Assembly: GCA_002102555.1 (NCBI GenBank)
Contig: MCFL01000083.1
Location: forward strand, 39,764-103,763
Origin: Catenaria anguillulae PL171
Lineage: Eukaryota; Blastocladiomycota; Blastocladiomycetes; Blastocladiales; Catenariaceae
Length of the DNA: 64,000 bases
Direction of reading: 5' to 3'
The translations under genes and the position numbers were made by a program. Of this stretch, positions 10,123 through 19,668 are shown one piece after another. A model generated the notes under the pieces. It was given only the letters and a program-made list of their open reading frames with translations, searched no databases and was not told the origin of the DNA. Numbering within the stretch: the stretch's first letter is position 1; each line of letters begins with the position of its first letter.

Positions 10123-13100
10123 ATGCCCACCGACGATCCTGCCGCTGCGACCGCCGACGTTCCCACCCTGGGCGACCCCAGCTGGCCAATCCCCGCCGAC
10201 ATCTCGGATGCTGACCTCTTGCGGCATCTGTCCCTCCTGGCCGCCTCGACCGTTCAAGAACTTGCCGCCATCCCGCAAGACCTGCGTGCGGATCTGCTCC
10301 AACGCTCGCGCTCGCTCTTGAAAACCTATGCCAACCAAGCCATTGAACTCGAGTCTGCGCCCGAGGGCGAATCTGCCGCACAAGCCCGAGACCGCAACTC
10401 ACGCCGAGCCCTTGCCAACAGCAACACTGACCGCCTCCAAACGGTCCGACAGCGCCTCAGCTCGGCTTGGGATTCGGACGATAAGGACAAGGCCAAGAAG
10501 CCAACAAGTGGCGACAGTAACACCGACTCTCTCATGGACAAGTTCAAGCGCCGTGGTCCTCGCTACTGCCTTGCTGGTGAAACCCGCAACGTGCAAGAAA
10601 CTCCGCTGTCGTACCTTGTCGCATTGTTCTCGTTCATCCTTGATGTAAGGGGTTCTCATCCAGACGTTGCCGAGGTGCTGCGTACTGCGAGTGAATATGT
10701 GGGCGAGACCCACTTGAAAGGGGTTTTGGCGGGCGCCAGATCACCATTGTCCATTCCCCAAGCGGCACGCTTGGTGGGTAAAGCGCTGCAGAGTGCCGAA
10801 TCAGCTGATTTGTCTGCCTTGCTCCATCGCTGGACGAATGCTCGCCTCCGCGAAGGCAAAACCGTTAAGGAGTACATTGGGTCAGTCAGCAACCACCTGC
10901 TCCTTGTAGACGACACTCAGCACAAAGACAACCCCGGCCACCTTGCCTTATTGTACTCGCCAACAGTCAAGCTCGAAATCTTCCGAACGCTTGAGCCGCT
11001 GCCAGGTGCCAACCAAGTCGCTCTTCTGGAAATGTTGGATGACCCGAACAAGTCCATCTTTGACATGGCCAAGGGCATCGAGCAACAGGTGATTACCCGT
11101 ACTGGCAAGCACAAACCAGAAGGCAAAGCCGACCACCGCCCGAAATCCGGTGCGCATTACAACAAGGCCGGTGCCAACACGCATTATGACAAGACCAGTG
11201 CCGCAGGCAATGGCACCAAGCACACTGATCGTGGGCGGTCCAACCTGCATCGTGGCCGAGACCATGACCGCGACTCTCACACCACGCAAGAACAGTCGTA
11301 TCGCCCGCGCTCAAACGCTCAGAAAGAGCATGGGTCGTACCACGCCGAGCTCGCTGAGAGCGAGTGGCATTCTTTGCACGCAAGGAGGGTGGCATCCCCA
11401 GAGCCGCCCATGTCTCACTCACGTGGTCGTGATCATGATCGTCGCTCCCGTTCTCGCTCGGTTTCTCGCTCACGCTCGAGATCCCATGGCCGCCGCCGCA
11501 CCCACAGCCGCTCGCGCTCCCGGGACCGCCCAAGCAGCAACCGCCACGGACCATCGCGCTCGGCCAGCGACGAGCACCTCGTCTACTACAACGAGCGCTC
11601 CGCTTACCGTCGCGACATGGCGCGCCTCGACTCGCATGCTCACGGCCCACCCAGGATTGCACAACGCGAGCCGTGTGCTCTGTGTGCTGTTAACAAGCCC
11701 GAGAGGGCACACGTGGCGACGACGCACGACACCCATGGCTGCCGCGACCGTCTCGGGTGGCTCGTCGCTATGACCGAAAAGATTATTGCTGGTCTGTCAC
11801 TGCTCTGTCCGGACGAGCTGCCTAGGCTTGATGACGTGGCCGAAAAGTGCCTGGACAGGCTTGTGCGGTTGTTTGACGCGAAGCAAAGGGCGTCACGCGA
11901 CCAGCGGACCATCGAAGTGCATCTCAACGCCATGTACGCGGCCCAAACCTGGCGCACGGTGCTCTTGCGCGACAAATCGCGCCTCATCGAGAAGGCCTTC
12001 CACTCGTTTGTCGACAACCCACAGTACTTGCAGTACTTTGCGCCTGCACGGCAACACTCGGGTAGGTCCCACTTGCATGAATGCACTTTCTATCAGCAGC
12101 ACGCTGACCATGAACTGTTTTCCTTCCTGTCTCAGATTGACGAGGACATTGCAAAAGAGGCTGATGTTGCTGTTTCCAGAGCTGTTGCTGCCATTCGGGA
12201 TATCCGCCGCTGGCGCATACCACCGCCCATCCATCTAGACCTTGTTATTGTTCCGTTTGCATGTGAGTCACGATTTGATCCAATGAATGAAGATTGTCCT
12301 GCTCCATCTTTGACTCTAACTGCGACCCTGGACACGGGCTCAGACATCACCATCATTCCCCGCCACAAGATTCAACATCTTGAGCAGTATTTGACGCCTG
12401 TGACGGGCACCGTCAGCAAGGGCGTCGGTGGATCTCTCTCGTTCACCCACACGCTTGATGCCGTGATTGCATACAACAATCACTCTGTGGTCGCCACCGC
12501 CTATGTTGCCGACTCCCCAACGCTGCCAGTGTTGCTTGGGCGTGATATTTATCCTGCTCTTGGACTGGGCATCACTGGATTGGCGCTGCCAAACATGCAT
12601 GGCTGGGAGCCGCAATCTGTCCATCCTGCCGACCAAAAGGCGACGCTCATCGATGACAGCGAGGAGCCGTGGCTTGAGGAGGATGCATTCCTGAGGGAAC
12701 TCAGGAGGGAGCTTGAGAAAAACTCATGCATCCCGGTGGGAGCGGTGTGCACTCACCATATGTCAGAGGTCCGGCTAGACACGGATGGTGCACCGCCAAG
12801 ATACAATCGGACGAATTACTTGCCCCAAATCGCGTACCCAGCGATGGACGCGCAGGTTGCGCTCTGGCAACAGAACCACGTTGTTGAACCCGTGCACAGC
12901 CCATCGCCTTGGAACCACCCTATAGTGGGTGCCGCCAAGTACAACAAGGACAAAGTTGTTGTTGGATATCGGTTCTGCATTGACCCTCGCTACCTCAACT
13001 CGCACACCCCAGAGGATCCTCACCCGCTGCCGCGGATTCGCGAGCACATTGCCGAGACGGCTGGTGCTGCCGTTTTTTCCTGCCTCGATCTCATGGCCTC

Positions 13101-14553
13101 GTTCCATCAGTTCTCAGTGCACCCAAAGGATCGGGAGAAGCTGTGCTTTCTCTGGCGTGGTGTTCAGTACCAATTCAAACGAGGACCGTTTGGACTCAAA
13201 GCGCTGTCGGCGCAATTTCAGCGTGTCATGGCGGACATTTTCCGCGATTTGCCTTTCGTCCGTGTCTACGTTGACGACATCGTTATTTTCTCGTCCACAG
13301 TTGATGAGCATCATGGACACCTGCTTGCCGTTATTCAGCGCCTGAATAAGTTTAACCTCAAGCTCACCCTTGACAAGTGCAGCTTCTATCGCCGCTCGAT
13401 CCAATACCTTGGCGTGATCGTGTCTGCTGATGGTGTCCGCCCCGCGCCGGCGCACATCATGCAAGTCCAATCCTGGCCCGAGCCGGACACTGGCAAGGAT
13501 GTGCAGCGTTTCCTTGGACTTGTCAACTACCTCCGCGACTTCATTCCCATGCTGGCCGATGTTGCTGCCCCACTTGACCGTCTGCGCGCAGCGAAGCGCA
13601 TTGATAGGAGCGATCCACTGCAGTGGACGCCTGAGTGCAGCACGGCTTGGAAAGCTCTGCAAGACCTGGTCAAGTCGGCGCCCATGCTGGCGCGCCCAGT
13701 CTGGGACGAGCCCTTTCATGTCGCGACCGACGCATCGAGCGTAGGCATTGGCGCTGTTCTGTTCCAAGGAAGCCGGGAGAACCCACGCTACATTGCCCTG
13801 CTCTCACGTGCGCTGTCAGCGTCCGAAAGGCGCTACAGCGCCACGAAGCGCGAGCTTTTGGCCATCATCTTCGCGATCCGCCGTTTCCGCTTCTATCTTG
13901 CGGGCCGCCGTTTCACGCTCTTCACGGACCACATGGCCCTGACGCATCTGTTCACGCAGAAGGACTTGAATCCAATGATGCAGACTTGGATCGATGATCT
14001 TTTGGATGTGCATTTTGACCCTGTGCATCTGCCCGGTTCGGAGAATGTACTGCCTGACATTCTCTCGCGATTGTACGCGTCGACATGCCTGCCGCGAGAC
14101 TTTCGCACGTATCTCGCCACACTCACTGACGTGGAGTACACCAGCCTGGACGACTGTGGCGACGACGTCGTTAGCTGCCCTACTCTCGACGCGCTCGAGC
14201 ACTTTGACCTCGCCGAGGATGCTAGTCCAGCAATTTCAACCGAGGCATGGCTCTCTGCTGCTGAACCTGGACCGGAGTTCCTTGGCCTGGCCGTCGTCAA
14301 GAACCTGTGCACCTATCATGCCTCACTGGAAGCAAGTGCTACGGGGCCTGCCCAGCCTAAGGATACTGAACTGAACCTCAGCGGGCCGGCCGCGCACAAC
14401 GCGCAAAATCAACTTTCCGTAGCCGAGTGGCTCCTAACATCGCCCGTGATGGTGGAGGCGGAACCTGACGCGCTCGAGGTCCCCGAGTCAGAGCGAGGTG
14501 CGCTTCTGACCCGTGCCCACGAGCATGGCCATTATGTGCGAACGCTATGGTGA
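10123..14553 (+). CDS. Inner element Gag-Pol polyprotein, through the start of the integrase zinc finger
   Basis: A 1476-codon frame. Gag covers residues about 1-600. It includes an Arg/Ser-dipeptide stretch (about 11425-11540, RSRSRSVSRSRSRS) and a lengthened zinc-knuckle-like motif, CALC...HDTHGC (near 11680). An aspartic protease follows (LDTGSDITIIP, near residue 735). Next come reverse transcriptase (FRDLPFVRVYVDDIVIFSS, near residue 1050) and RNase H (VATDASSVGIGAVLFQ, LFTDHMALTHLF). The frame ends abruptly after AHEHGHYVRTLW, inside the integrase His-His-Cys-Cys zinc finger. The remaining integrase continues one frame back in the next feature. The start ATG at 10123 follows the LTR by 45 bp. 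The product would act in cytoplasmic virus-like particles. Confidence 0.93.
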   Translation: MPTDDPAAATADVPTLGDPSWPIPADISDADLLRHLSLLAASTVQELAAIPQDLRADLLQRSRSLLKTYANQAIELESAPEGESAAQARDRNSRRALANSNTDRLQTVRQRLSSAWDSDDKDKAKKPTSGDSNTDSLMDKFKRRGPRYCLAGETRNVQETPLSYLVALFSFILDVRGSHPDVAEVLRTASEYVGETHLKGVLAGARSPLSIPQAARLVGKALQSAESADLSALLHRWTNARLREGKTVKEYIGSVSNHLLLVDDTQHKDNPGHLALLYSPTVKLEIFRTLEPLPGANQVALLEMLDDPNKSIFDMAKGIEQQVITRTGKHKPEGKADHRPKSGAHYNKAGANTHYDKTSAAGNGTKHTDRGRSNLHRGRDHDRDSHTTQEQSYRPRSNAQKEHGSYHAELAESEWHSLHARRVASPEPPMSHSRGRDHDRRSRSRSVSRSRSRSHGRRRTHSRSRSRDRPSSNRHGPSRSASDEHLVYYNERSAYRRDMARLDSHAHGPPRIAQREPCALCAVNKPERAHVATTHDTHGCRDRLGWLVAMTEKIIAGLSLLCPDELPRLDDVAEKCLDRLVRLFDAKQRASRDQRTIEVHLNAMYAAQTWRTVLLRDKSRLIEKAFHSFVDNPQYLQYFAPARQHSGRSHLHECTFYQQHADHELFSFLSQIDEDIAKEADVAVSRAVAAIRDIRRWRIPPPIHLDLVIVPFACESRFDPMNEDCPAPSLTLTATLDTGSDITIIPRHKIQHLEQYLTPVTGTVSKGVGGSLSFTHTLDAVIAYNNHSVVATAYVADSPTLPVLLGRDIYPALGLGITGLALPNMHGWEPQSVHPADQKATLIDDSEEPWLEEDAFLRELRRELEKNSCIPVGAVCTHHMSEVRLDTDGAPPRYNRTNYLPQIAYPAMDAQVALWQQNHVVEPVHSPSPWNHPIVGAAKYNKDKVVVGYRFCIDPRYLNSHTPEDPHPLPRIREHIAETAGAAVFSCLDLMASFHQFSVHPKDREKLCFLWRGVQYQFKRGPFGLKALSAQFQRVMADIFRDLPFVRVYVDDIVIFSSTVDEHHGHLLAVIQRLNKFNLKLTLDKCSFYRRSIQYLGVIVSADGVRPAPAHIMQVQSWPEPDTGKDVQRFLGLVNYLRDFIPMLADVAAPLDRLRAAKRIDRSDPLQWTPECSTAWKALQDLVKSAPMLARPVWDEPFHVATDASSVGIGAVLFQGSRENPRYIALLSRALSASERRYSATKRELLAIIFAIRRFRFYLAGRRFTLFTDHMALTHLFTQKDLNPMMQTWIDDLLDVHFDPVHLPGSENVLPDILSRLYASTCLPRDFRTYLATLTDVEYTSLDDCGDDVVSCPTLDALEHFDLAEDASPAISTEAWLSAAEPGPEFLGLAVVKNLCTYHASLEASATGPAQPKDTELNLSGPAAHNAQNQLSVAEWLLTSPVMVEAEPDALEVPESERGALLTRAHEHGHYVRTLW

Positions 14554-15764
14554 AACTGTTGCAGCGCTCAGGAAAGTCGTGGCCTGGAATCAAGGCGGAT
14601 TGTCTAGAGACTGTGCGGGGCTGCATCCCCTGCATGCGCTACACCATTTCCAGGCACGGCTTTCACCCGATTCAATCAATTACGGCTCTCCTGCCAATGG
14701 ACCACCTTGCAATTGATACCATGGACTTACCGCTGACGGCAGACGGTTATTGCAAAGCCGTGGTTGTCCTCGACATATGCACCCGCTTTGCGTGGCTGGT
14801 GCCGGCCAGAGCGGCCTCAGCCCAAGAAACGGCTCGCGCAGTCTGGGCGTTGTTCACGACCTTTGGATTCCCTCGCATTCTGCAGTCTGACAACGGATCA
14901 GAATTTGTCAATGCCACTTGCCAACGATTGCTTGACATGGCGCAGGTTGAGCACCGGCGCATTACTCCTTATCATCCCCAGGGGAATGGGGCCGCAGAAC
15001 GCATGGTGCGCACGGCGAAGGAGATGCTAGCCCCAATGCTGGATGGTGAGCTTGATCGCTGGCCGTTTATGCTGCCGGCGGTGCAGTATGCATACAACAC
15101 AAAGGTCCATGAGCGACACGGCTCGACGCCTTTCAGCCTGATGTTTGCGCGGGCCGCGAATCCACTCTCTTTCGAGAGAGAGGGGGGTGAAGACTCTCGC
15201 GCGCGGCCACTAACCCCAGAAGAAATGGAATCACGACTGCGCTTGATGTCAGAGATTGTGTTCCCAGCCATGGCAGGTCGAACGAGAACCATGGCACAGC
15301 GGGCGCATGAGCGGTTCTGCAAAGCGCACAAAATCGTGAAAGACGACCTCCCAGTAGGAGCGATGGTCATGACACTGACACAAGATCGGGACAAGAAATT
15401 TGACCCACGATATGAAGGCCCATACATGGTCATCCGTCGGAACCGAGGCGGCGCCTACATCCTTCGGGACACTACTGGCTCGCTGTTGCCACGGCGGTAC
15501 GCCATGAACCAACTCCGCTTGATCTCCCACAATGGAGTACTCTCAGACGAATCCTTCGTTGTGGAGCGTATCGTTGATCATCGTGACACAGCAACTGGCC
15601 GCGAATACCGCGTCAAGTGGGAAGGATTTCCCGAATCCCAAAACTCGTGGGAACCCGAAGAAAACTTTGACACGCGCAAGTGCATCTCTGATTACCTCCG
15701 CTCATTGGGCAAAAAGCAGCAAGCGAACCGGACTCGCACTGCCACCAAACGCAAGCGCGATTGA
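14547..15764 (+). CDS. Inner element integrase core, GPY/F module and chromodomain (-1 frame)
   Basis: It overlaps the preceding frame by 7 bases in the -1 frame. It contains the zinc-finger cysteines (CIPCMRY), the catalytic core (LAIDTMDLPLT, SDNGSEFVN, NGAAERMVRTAKE), the GPY/F module (DPRYEGPYMVIRRNRGGAYI) and a chromodomain (ESFVVERIVDH, YRVKWEGFPE, WEPEENFDTR). The outer element reads through the equivalent position in one frame with matching spacing. A one-base loss in this copy, or a sequence error, therefore explains the break better than programmed frameshifting. The ATG at 14547 is probably not a natural start. Confidence 0.88.
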   Translation: MVKLLQRSGKSWPGIKADCLETVRGCIPCMRYTISRHGFHPIQSITALLPMDHLAIDTMDLPLTADGYCKAVVVLDICTRFAWLVPARAASAQETARAVWALFTTFGFPRILQSDNGSEFVNATCQRLLDMAQVEHRRITPYHPQGNGAAERMVRTAKEMLAPMLDGELDRWPFMLPAVQYAYNTKVHERHGSTPFSLMFARAANPLSFEREGGEDSRARPLTPEEMESRLRLMSEIVFPAMAGRTRTMAQRAHERFCKAHKIVKDDLPVGAMVMTLTQDRDKKFDPRYEGPYMVIRRNRGGAYILRDTTGSLLPRRYAMNQLRLISHNGVLSDESFVVERIVDHRDTATGREYRVKWEGFPESQNSWEPEENFDTRKCISDYLRSLGKKQQANRTRTATKRKRD

Positions 15765-15792
15765 CTAGATGTCTCACGCTGGAGGGGGGTGA

Positions 15793-15983
15793 TGTGGCGT
15801 GCCACGTCTCACTCAGTCAGATCAGTGAACCATCCCCAACACAACTCGGAATCACTCGGGATCAGATTGGAAGATTGAGGTTTTGTGTACTATTGTATAT
15901 AAGGGGAGCGGGACCCACACCCGGGTTCTGCTCCTCAGCTAGAGTATACTCGTTCCTATCGACCTTTGCTGTCTCCCTTTTCA
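15793..15983 (+). repeat. 3' LTR of the inner element
   Basis: Same 191-bp sequence as 9887-10077. It follows the polypurine tract and is followed by the gcaca duplication at 15984-15988. Confidence 0.95.
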
Positions 15984-18396
15984 GCACACGCCGTTTGTTG
16001 AATCGCACAAGCAGGTCCACATAGCCCATGCACTGGGTCAGCCCGCCAAGCCCATTGAAGGACAAGTTGTGCCTGTCCGGTTGCATGTAAGCGAGAAACG
16101 GTCCCGCCAAGTGCTTTGGAAGCACATTGCGGTCCGCTCCTGTGTCAAGCAATGTCATCGCGCGAACTGGAGCTGCAGCAATGTACTTTCGTTGCACTTT
16201 GCGACGGGGAAAGGTTTTGCGGCTCACCACTGGGGCCGGGGGCAGAGGCACAGGATGCGCTGCTGCTGCCGGGTCCAGTTTGGGAGTGACAGGGGACAAA
16301 TCAACAACAAGAGCAATTCGACGAGCTGTATTTTGAACAACATCGGGGACAACTACTTCTTCACCATCACAATCAACACTTGCCACATCTTGAAAAGTGG
16401 TCGCGGCGGGCGGATCAGGCGAACCTGAGCCACTAGCCACGTTGATCTGTGGAGGAAGGCGGGGAGCAGCAGTGTGAGCGACACGATCAATCAAGGTCGT
16501 GGGCTGTGAATTCATCATACCATTGGAAGGCGAGGTTGGTTGAGCTGCATCAGCCGCACCATCCTCGCTGTCCACGTCCATCTCGTCACCATCTTTGCCC
16601 GCCTCACTCAACGCCATGAGCCCAAACACTTTGGTCGTGACAGCCAGTTGTTCCTGCCCGAGCAGTTCACCCGAGCCTGCAGCCACCACATGGATGGCGG
16701 CACCATTACCCGGCTCAGGTTCCTTGCCCGGGCTGGAGCCCCCGTTGCGCGCGGCCAAACCGGCCCGGGACAACTCACGGAGCCGCTCACCCGCAGGGTG
16801 CGAGCCGTTTTCGGCCGCGTGCTTGCGGATACCCTCGGCCGCGGCGGGGACGTTGAAGAAACCGTGCAAAGTGGTCGAGTGCTTGAGGAGGCTCGCTACG
16901 AGCACCCGCCCGGCCTCATCGGCATGCTGCTGATCCACGTTGCGGTAGTAGTTGAGCGTGGCCTTCAACCCCTTGACCACTCCAGTCATGCGTACGACGG
17001 GGGCCAATTTCCGGACCGGGTTGGTGTCGGGGAGGGGGTTGAGGTGCGTCACGAGCCTCGAGAGGTTGGCAATTGGTTGGACGAACCAGTTGCTCTTGAA
17101 TTGTGGCGCATTGGGGCCGAGCAATTGAAAGCCAGATGACAGGTACGTACCCAAAGTGCCATAATCCGAAACAAACGAGCAACCATTGATGTTGTGCGAG
17201 AGGTTAGGGTTAGGTACAGCATGAGAGCAATACGTACAGTTGGCCTTGTTTTTCTTTGTGGTGGTTGCCCTGGTGGGGGACATTGCGTCCGGAGCCAGGG
17301 CAACACCCACAAAGTTGTTTTGCGTCGAGCTGGCAGTACCACTAGCGGAGCGCGGGTGGGCCTGGGCCGTGTGCGAATTGTTCTGGCGGTGGCGCGAATT
17401 GTTCGGCTTGGAACCGTTGGCGTCCTTGCCGCGGTGGACCGTCGTGGGTTCGGGCGCTGCATCCAAGAGCTCAGCCATTGTAGGCACCCCGCCGACCGTG
17501 GGCATGCGTTTGCCCTCAAGGCCGGCAATGAAATCTTGGATCGAGACCGAATCGTCCGAAATCTTCTTGGCCAGGGCGAGCGACATCTCGTTGGGGAATG
17601 TGCGGGCGAGCAACATGTACAACGCCGCCTTTGGGGCCCGGCCAACCTTGGCATGCGGGTCCATGGCACTTGCACGCCTGAATGCCCGCCCGACGAAGTC
17701 TTGTACCGTTTCCTCCTTCTTGGGGGCGATGTACAGATAGCGGAACGCGAGCGGGGCGACAGACGACGGGGTCACCAGGATGGTGAAGAGTTGGATTAAC
17801 TCGGCAACCTCGGTCGAGGCGGGCAGGCCGATGATGCTGTCCACGAATGCCTTTGGGAGCAGGGCGCCTTGGCGCAACGTGAAAGTGACCAACGGCTCGC
17901 CGCAATCGTGTGCGAGCTGATCAAGGGCAAAGAAGTATGCCGCCGGGCAGTCATGCTCCGTCCCGTAGTTGGGCAAGTCCTGCGCCGCGCTGCCGGGACC
18001 AGTGTAGTACACCGGGCGCTTGGCCATGATATCCCGGGCTTGAGCGTTGTCGGGGAGAACAGGGCGAGCGGCGGGTGCGGCGTGGGCACTGGCAAGGGCA
18101 ACAATCTGCTGGTGCTCGGTCTTGACTTGCTTCACGAAGGCCTTGGCGGCTTCCCGGGCCTCTGGCGTGAGCTCTGCATTGCGCTGCGCACGGCTGTTGT
18201 CGCCCTCGGCCTGGAGGAGGGCATCCTCAAACCACGACGCAATCGTGGGAAGTTGGGCCGCGGGCAAGGTCAAGCGGCCGCGGGTGAACCAGGCCAGGTT
18301 GACGGCGAGCCAGGCGTGCTTGTTGGCAATGGACGTGGCTTCGTTGGACCACCAAGTGTCGAACGTCGCTTGGTCATGGAAGATGAGGTTGTCGAT
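15984..18396 (-). pseudogene. Outer element Gag and protease start (5'-truncated)
   Basis: Upstream part of the outer Gag-Pol frame, open without stops and in the same frame as 6424-9886. It contains a capsid-like helical region, a long Ala/Pro/Thr-rich spacer, a zinc-knuckle-like motif with wide spacing (CTYC...HNINGC, near plus-strand 17200) and the protease active-site segment LLDTGADRNVLP (near 16150). The open frame continues beyond 18396 into the 5' LTR remnant and repeat R, up to an ATG at 18456. That N-terminus is a fusion artefact of a deletion that removed most of the 5' LTR and the true Gag start. At the lower end it stops at the gcaca duplication, where the inner element inserted. 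Confidence 0.88.
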
Positions 18397-18436
18397 GATG
18401 ACGTCGCCTCCACGCCCCTTGGGTGCGGACACAACA
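18396..18436 (-). repeat. Remnant of the 5' LTR of the outer element
   Basis: These 41 bp are identical to the start of the 3' LTR (6205-6245), then pass directly into Gag coding sequence. The other roughly 178 bp of LTR, the primer-binding site and the leader are missing. The gaaga duplication lies directly outside. Confidence 0.9.
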
Positions 18437-19530
18437 GAAGATTCCACTTGCTTCACCCACTCCTTAAGGCCCCCGCTCGCTGGAATGATTGAAGGACAGA
18501 ATCACAACGGGCGATTCCCTCAGCGACAAAGAGCGGGGCGGCGGGTGGGCTCAGACGGTAAACGGCGAGTCGAGTTGCATAACACGCAGGGGGACCACTT
18601 ACGATACCAGGATAATGTGAAGCGATGGAGTCCAAGGAGCATAGCTCAACTTGAAGTGCAAACATCTCCACCCTGTGCAACAAGAGCCAATACGGTGCCT
18701 CACGCTGGGTGCGATGGGGGACGTTTTCATTTGCGTCGAAGTGGGTCTTCTAGTACCGACGCAGTGACGGGCACGTCGTCGGCCATGAGGATGGATGGGT
18801 GAACGGATTAGATGAAGTGTGGCCTTGAGCGACGAGGCACCCAACTGCCAAAGGGACCGTGCTTGGTGCGAGGCCCGTGGGAATTGCGTGCCGAAAAGCG
18901 ATCGAGACCAAACAAACGCCCGACAAGAATGCCAAACCGTTGCTCTTGAATGAATCCGGGATTGGGTGTCCTTTCCGATTCCTCGACGTGTGCGCCACGT
19001 GTCACGACGTCGGAGAGACTTGCTTCGTTGATCGAGAATCCTCACCGACGACGAAGTGGACCGTGGGAAAACTAAGAAAAAGAAGAGGCGCAATAGTGAC
19101 GGTCAGTTACCAAGACGCGTTGAAAGTAGTGTCCTGAGTATATATGTACGTACTCACCAGGGCATTGGAATGCAGCAGATGCTTGGTGATTGTGAGCTGA
19201 CGTGCCATCGAGTATGGGATGAGGCCGCCTTGATTGGGTGGGAACGTCCCGCTGTTGATATATGATATTGAAAAGCAGTTGGCAGACGGGTCAGGGTCAG
19301 CAGATGGTGACCAAGTGGGTCGAGTGCTGCGAGTGTTGTTGATAAAAATGAATAAAGTGTACCCAAACGGGGAGATGATTTGAAAGATTTGAAAGAGAAG
19401 GATGGACTCGTTGGAGTCATTGCCTTTTTGAGTCTTTCGCTGGCCTCAGGCAGCTGTGAGTGACGCGTTCGATGATGAAGAAAAAGAAACAAGCATGCTG
19501 CGCATAGATCCGCATCACGTGATGGCGTGT
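18437..19530 (-). repeat. Dispersed repeat R, copy 1, proximal part
   Basis: On the minus strand this matches the plus-strand sequence 27995-28955 with substitutions and indels. One block of roughly 150 bp present here (around 19130-19280, minus-strand GTGAGTACG near its end) is absent from copy 2. Open frames exist but no frame is conserved between the two copies, so coding capacity is doubtful. GT...AG-like sites occur (GTGAGTACG to TTTTCTTAG, near 19160 to 19065), so it may derive from a spliced transcript unit. I recognise no protein. Confidence 0.8.
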
Positions 19531-19668
19531 TGGGCAAGTGGCATTCGCCCGCTGACCTGCTCCTGGTCTAATGTACATCCCTCATTCAACGTTCAATCGC
19601 CAGGGAGCAATGATGGAACGTACCCGTTGATCGTAAATCATGTTTTTCATGGCAATGTATTCGGCACA

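Larger units (their letters stand above)
9887..15983 (+). mobile_element. Inner Ty3/Gypsy chromovirus (plus strand), recent insertion
   Basis: A complete LTR retrotransposon of 6097 bp with two 191-bp LTRs (9887-10077 and 15793-15983) that I read as identical, and a 5-bp duplication gcaca. It sits head-on inside the protease-coding region of the outer element. A polypurine tract (ggaggggggtga) abuts the 3' LTR. No TGG-type tRNA primer site is visible after the 5' LTR, where a run of T follows, so priming may be of another kind such as Tf1-like self-priming. The Gag-Pol frame is broken once in the integrase zinc-binding region. The element is related to the outer one (same domain order, similar polypurine tract and chromodomain) but is a distinct family. 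Confidence 0.95.
6027..18436 (-). mobile_element. Outer Ty3/Gypsy chromovirus (minus strand), interrupted
   Basis: An LTR retrotransposon on the minus strand, bounded by a gaaga duplication. Its 3' LTR is complete (6027-6245). Its 5' LTR survives only as about 41 bp (18396-18436) fused directly to Gag coding sequence, so the promoter, primer-binding site and Gag start are gone. A polypurine tract (GAGGGGGTGA on the minus strand, 6246-6255) precedes the 3' LTR. Gag-Pol is one continuous frame, split at 9886/15984 by the inner element. Without that 6102-bp insertion the element would be about 6.3 kb. It cannot be transcribed from its own 5' LTR and is a dead copy. Confidence 0.92.

Noticed and set aside
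14547-14553. Programmed -1 ribosomal frameshift between Gag-Pol and integrase
   Set aside because: No X-XXY-YYZ slippery heptamer is seen at the overlap, and the related outer element needs no shift there. A deletion or sequence error is simpler.
16540-17139. Plus-strand open frames opposite the outer Gag
   Set aside because: They lie against a long continuous Gag frame that links to Pol, and they show no recognisable protein features.
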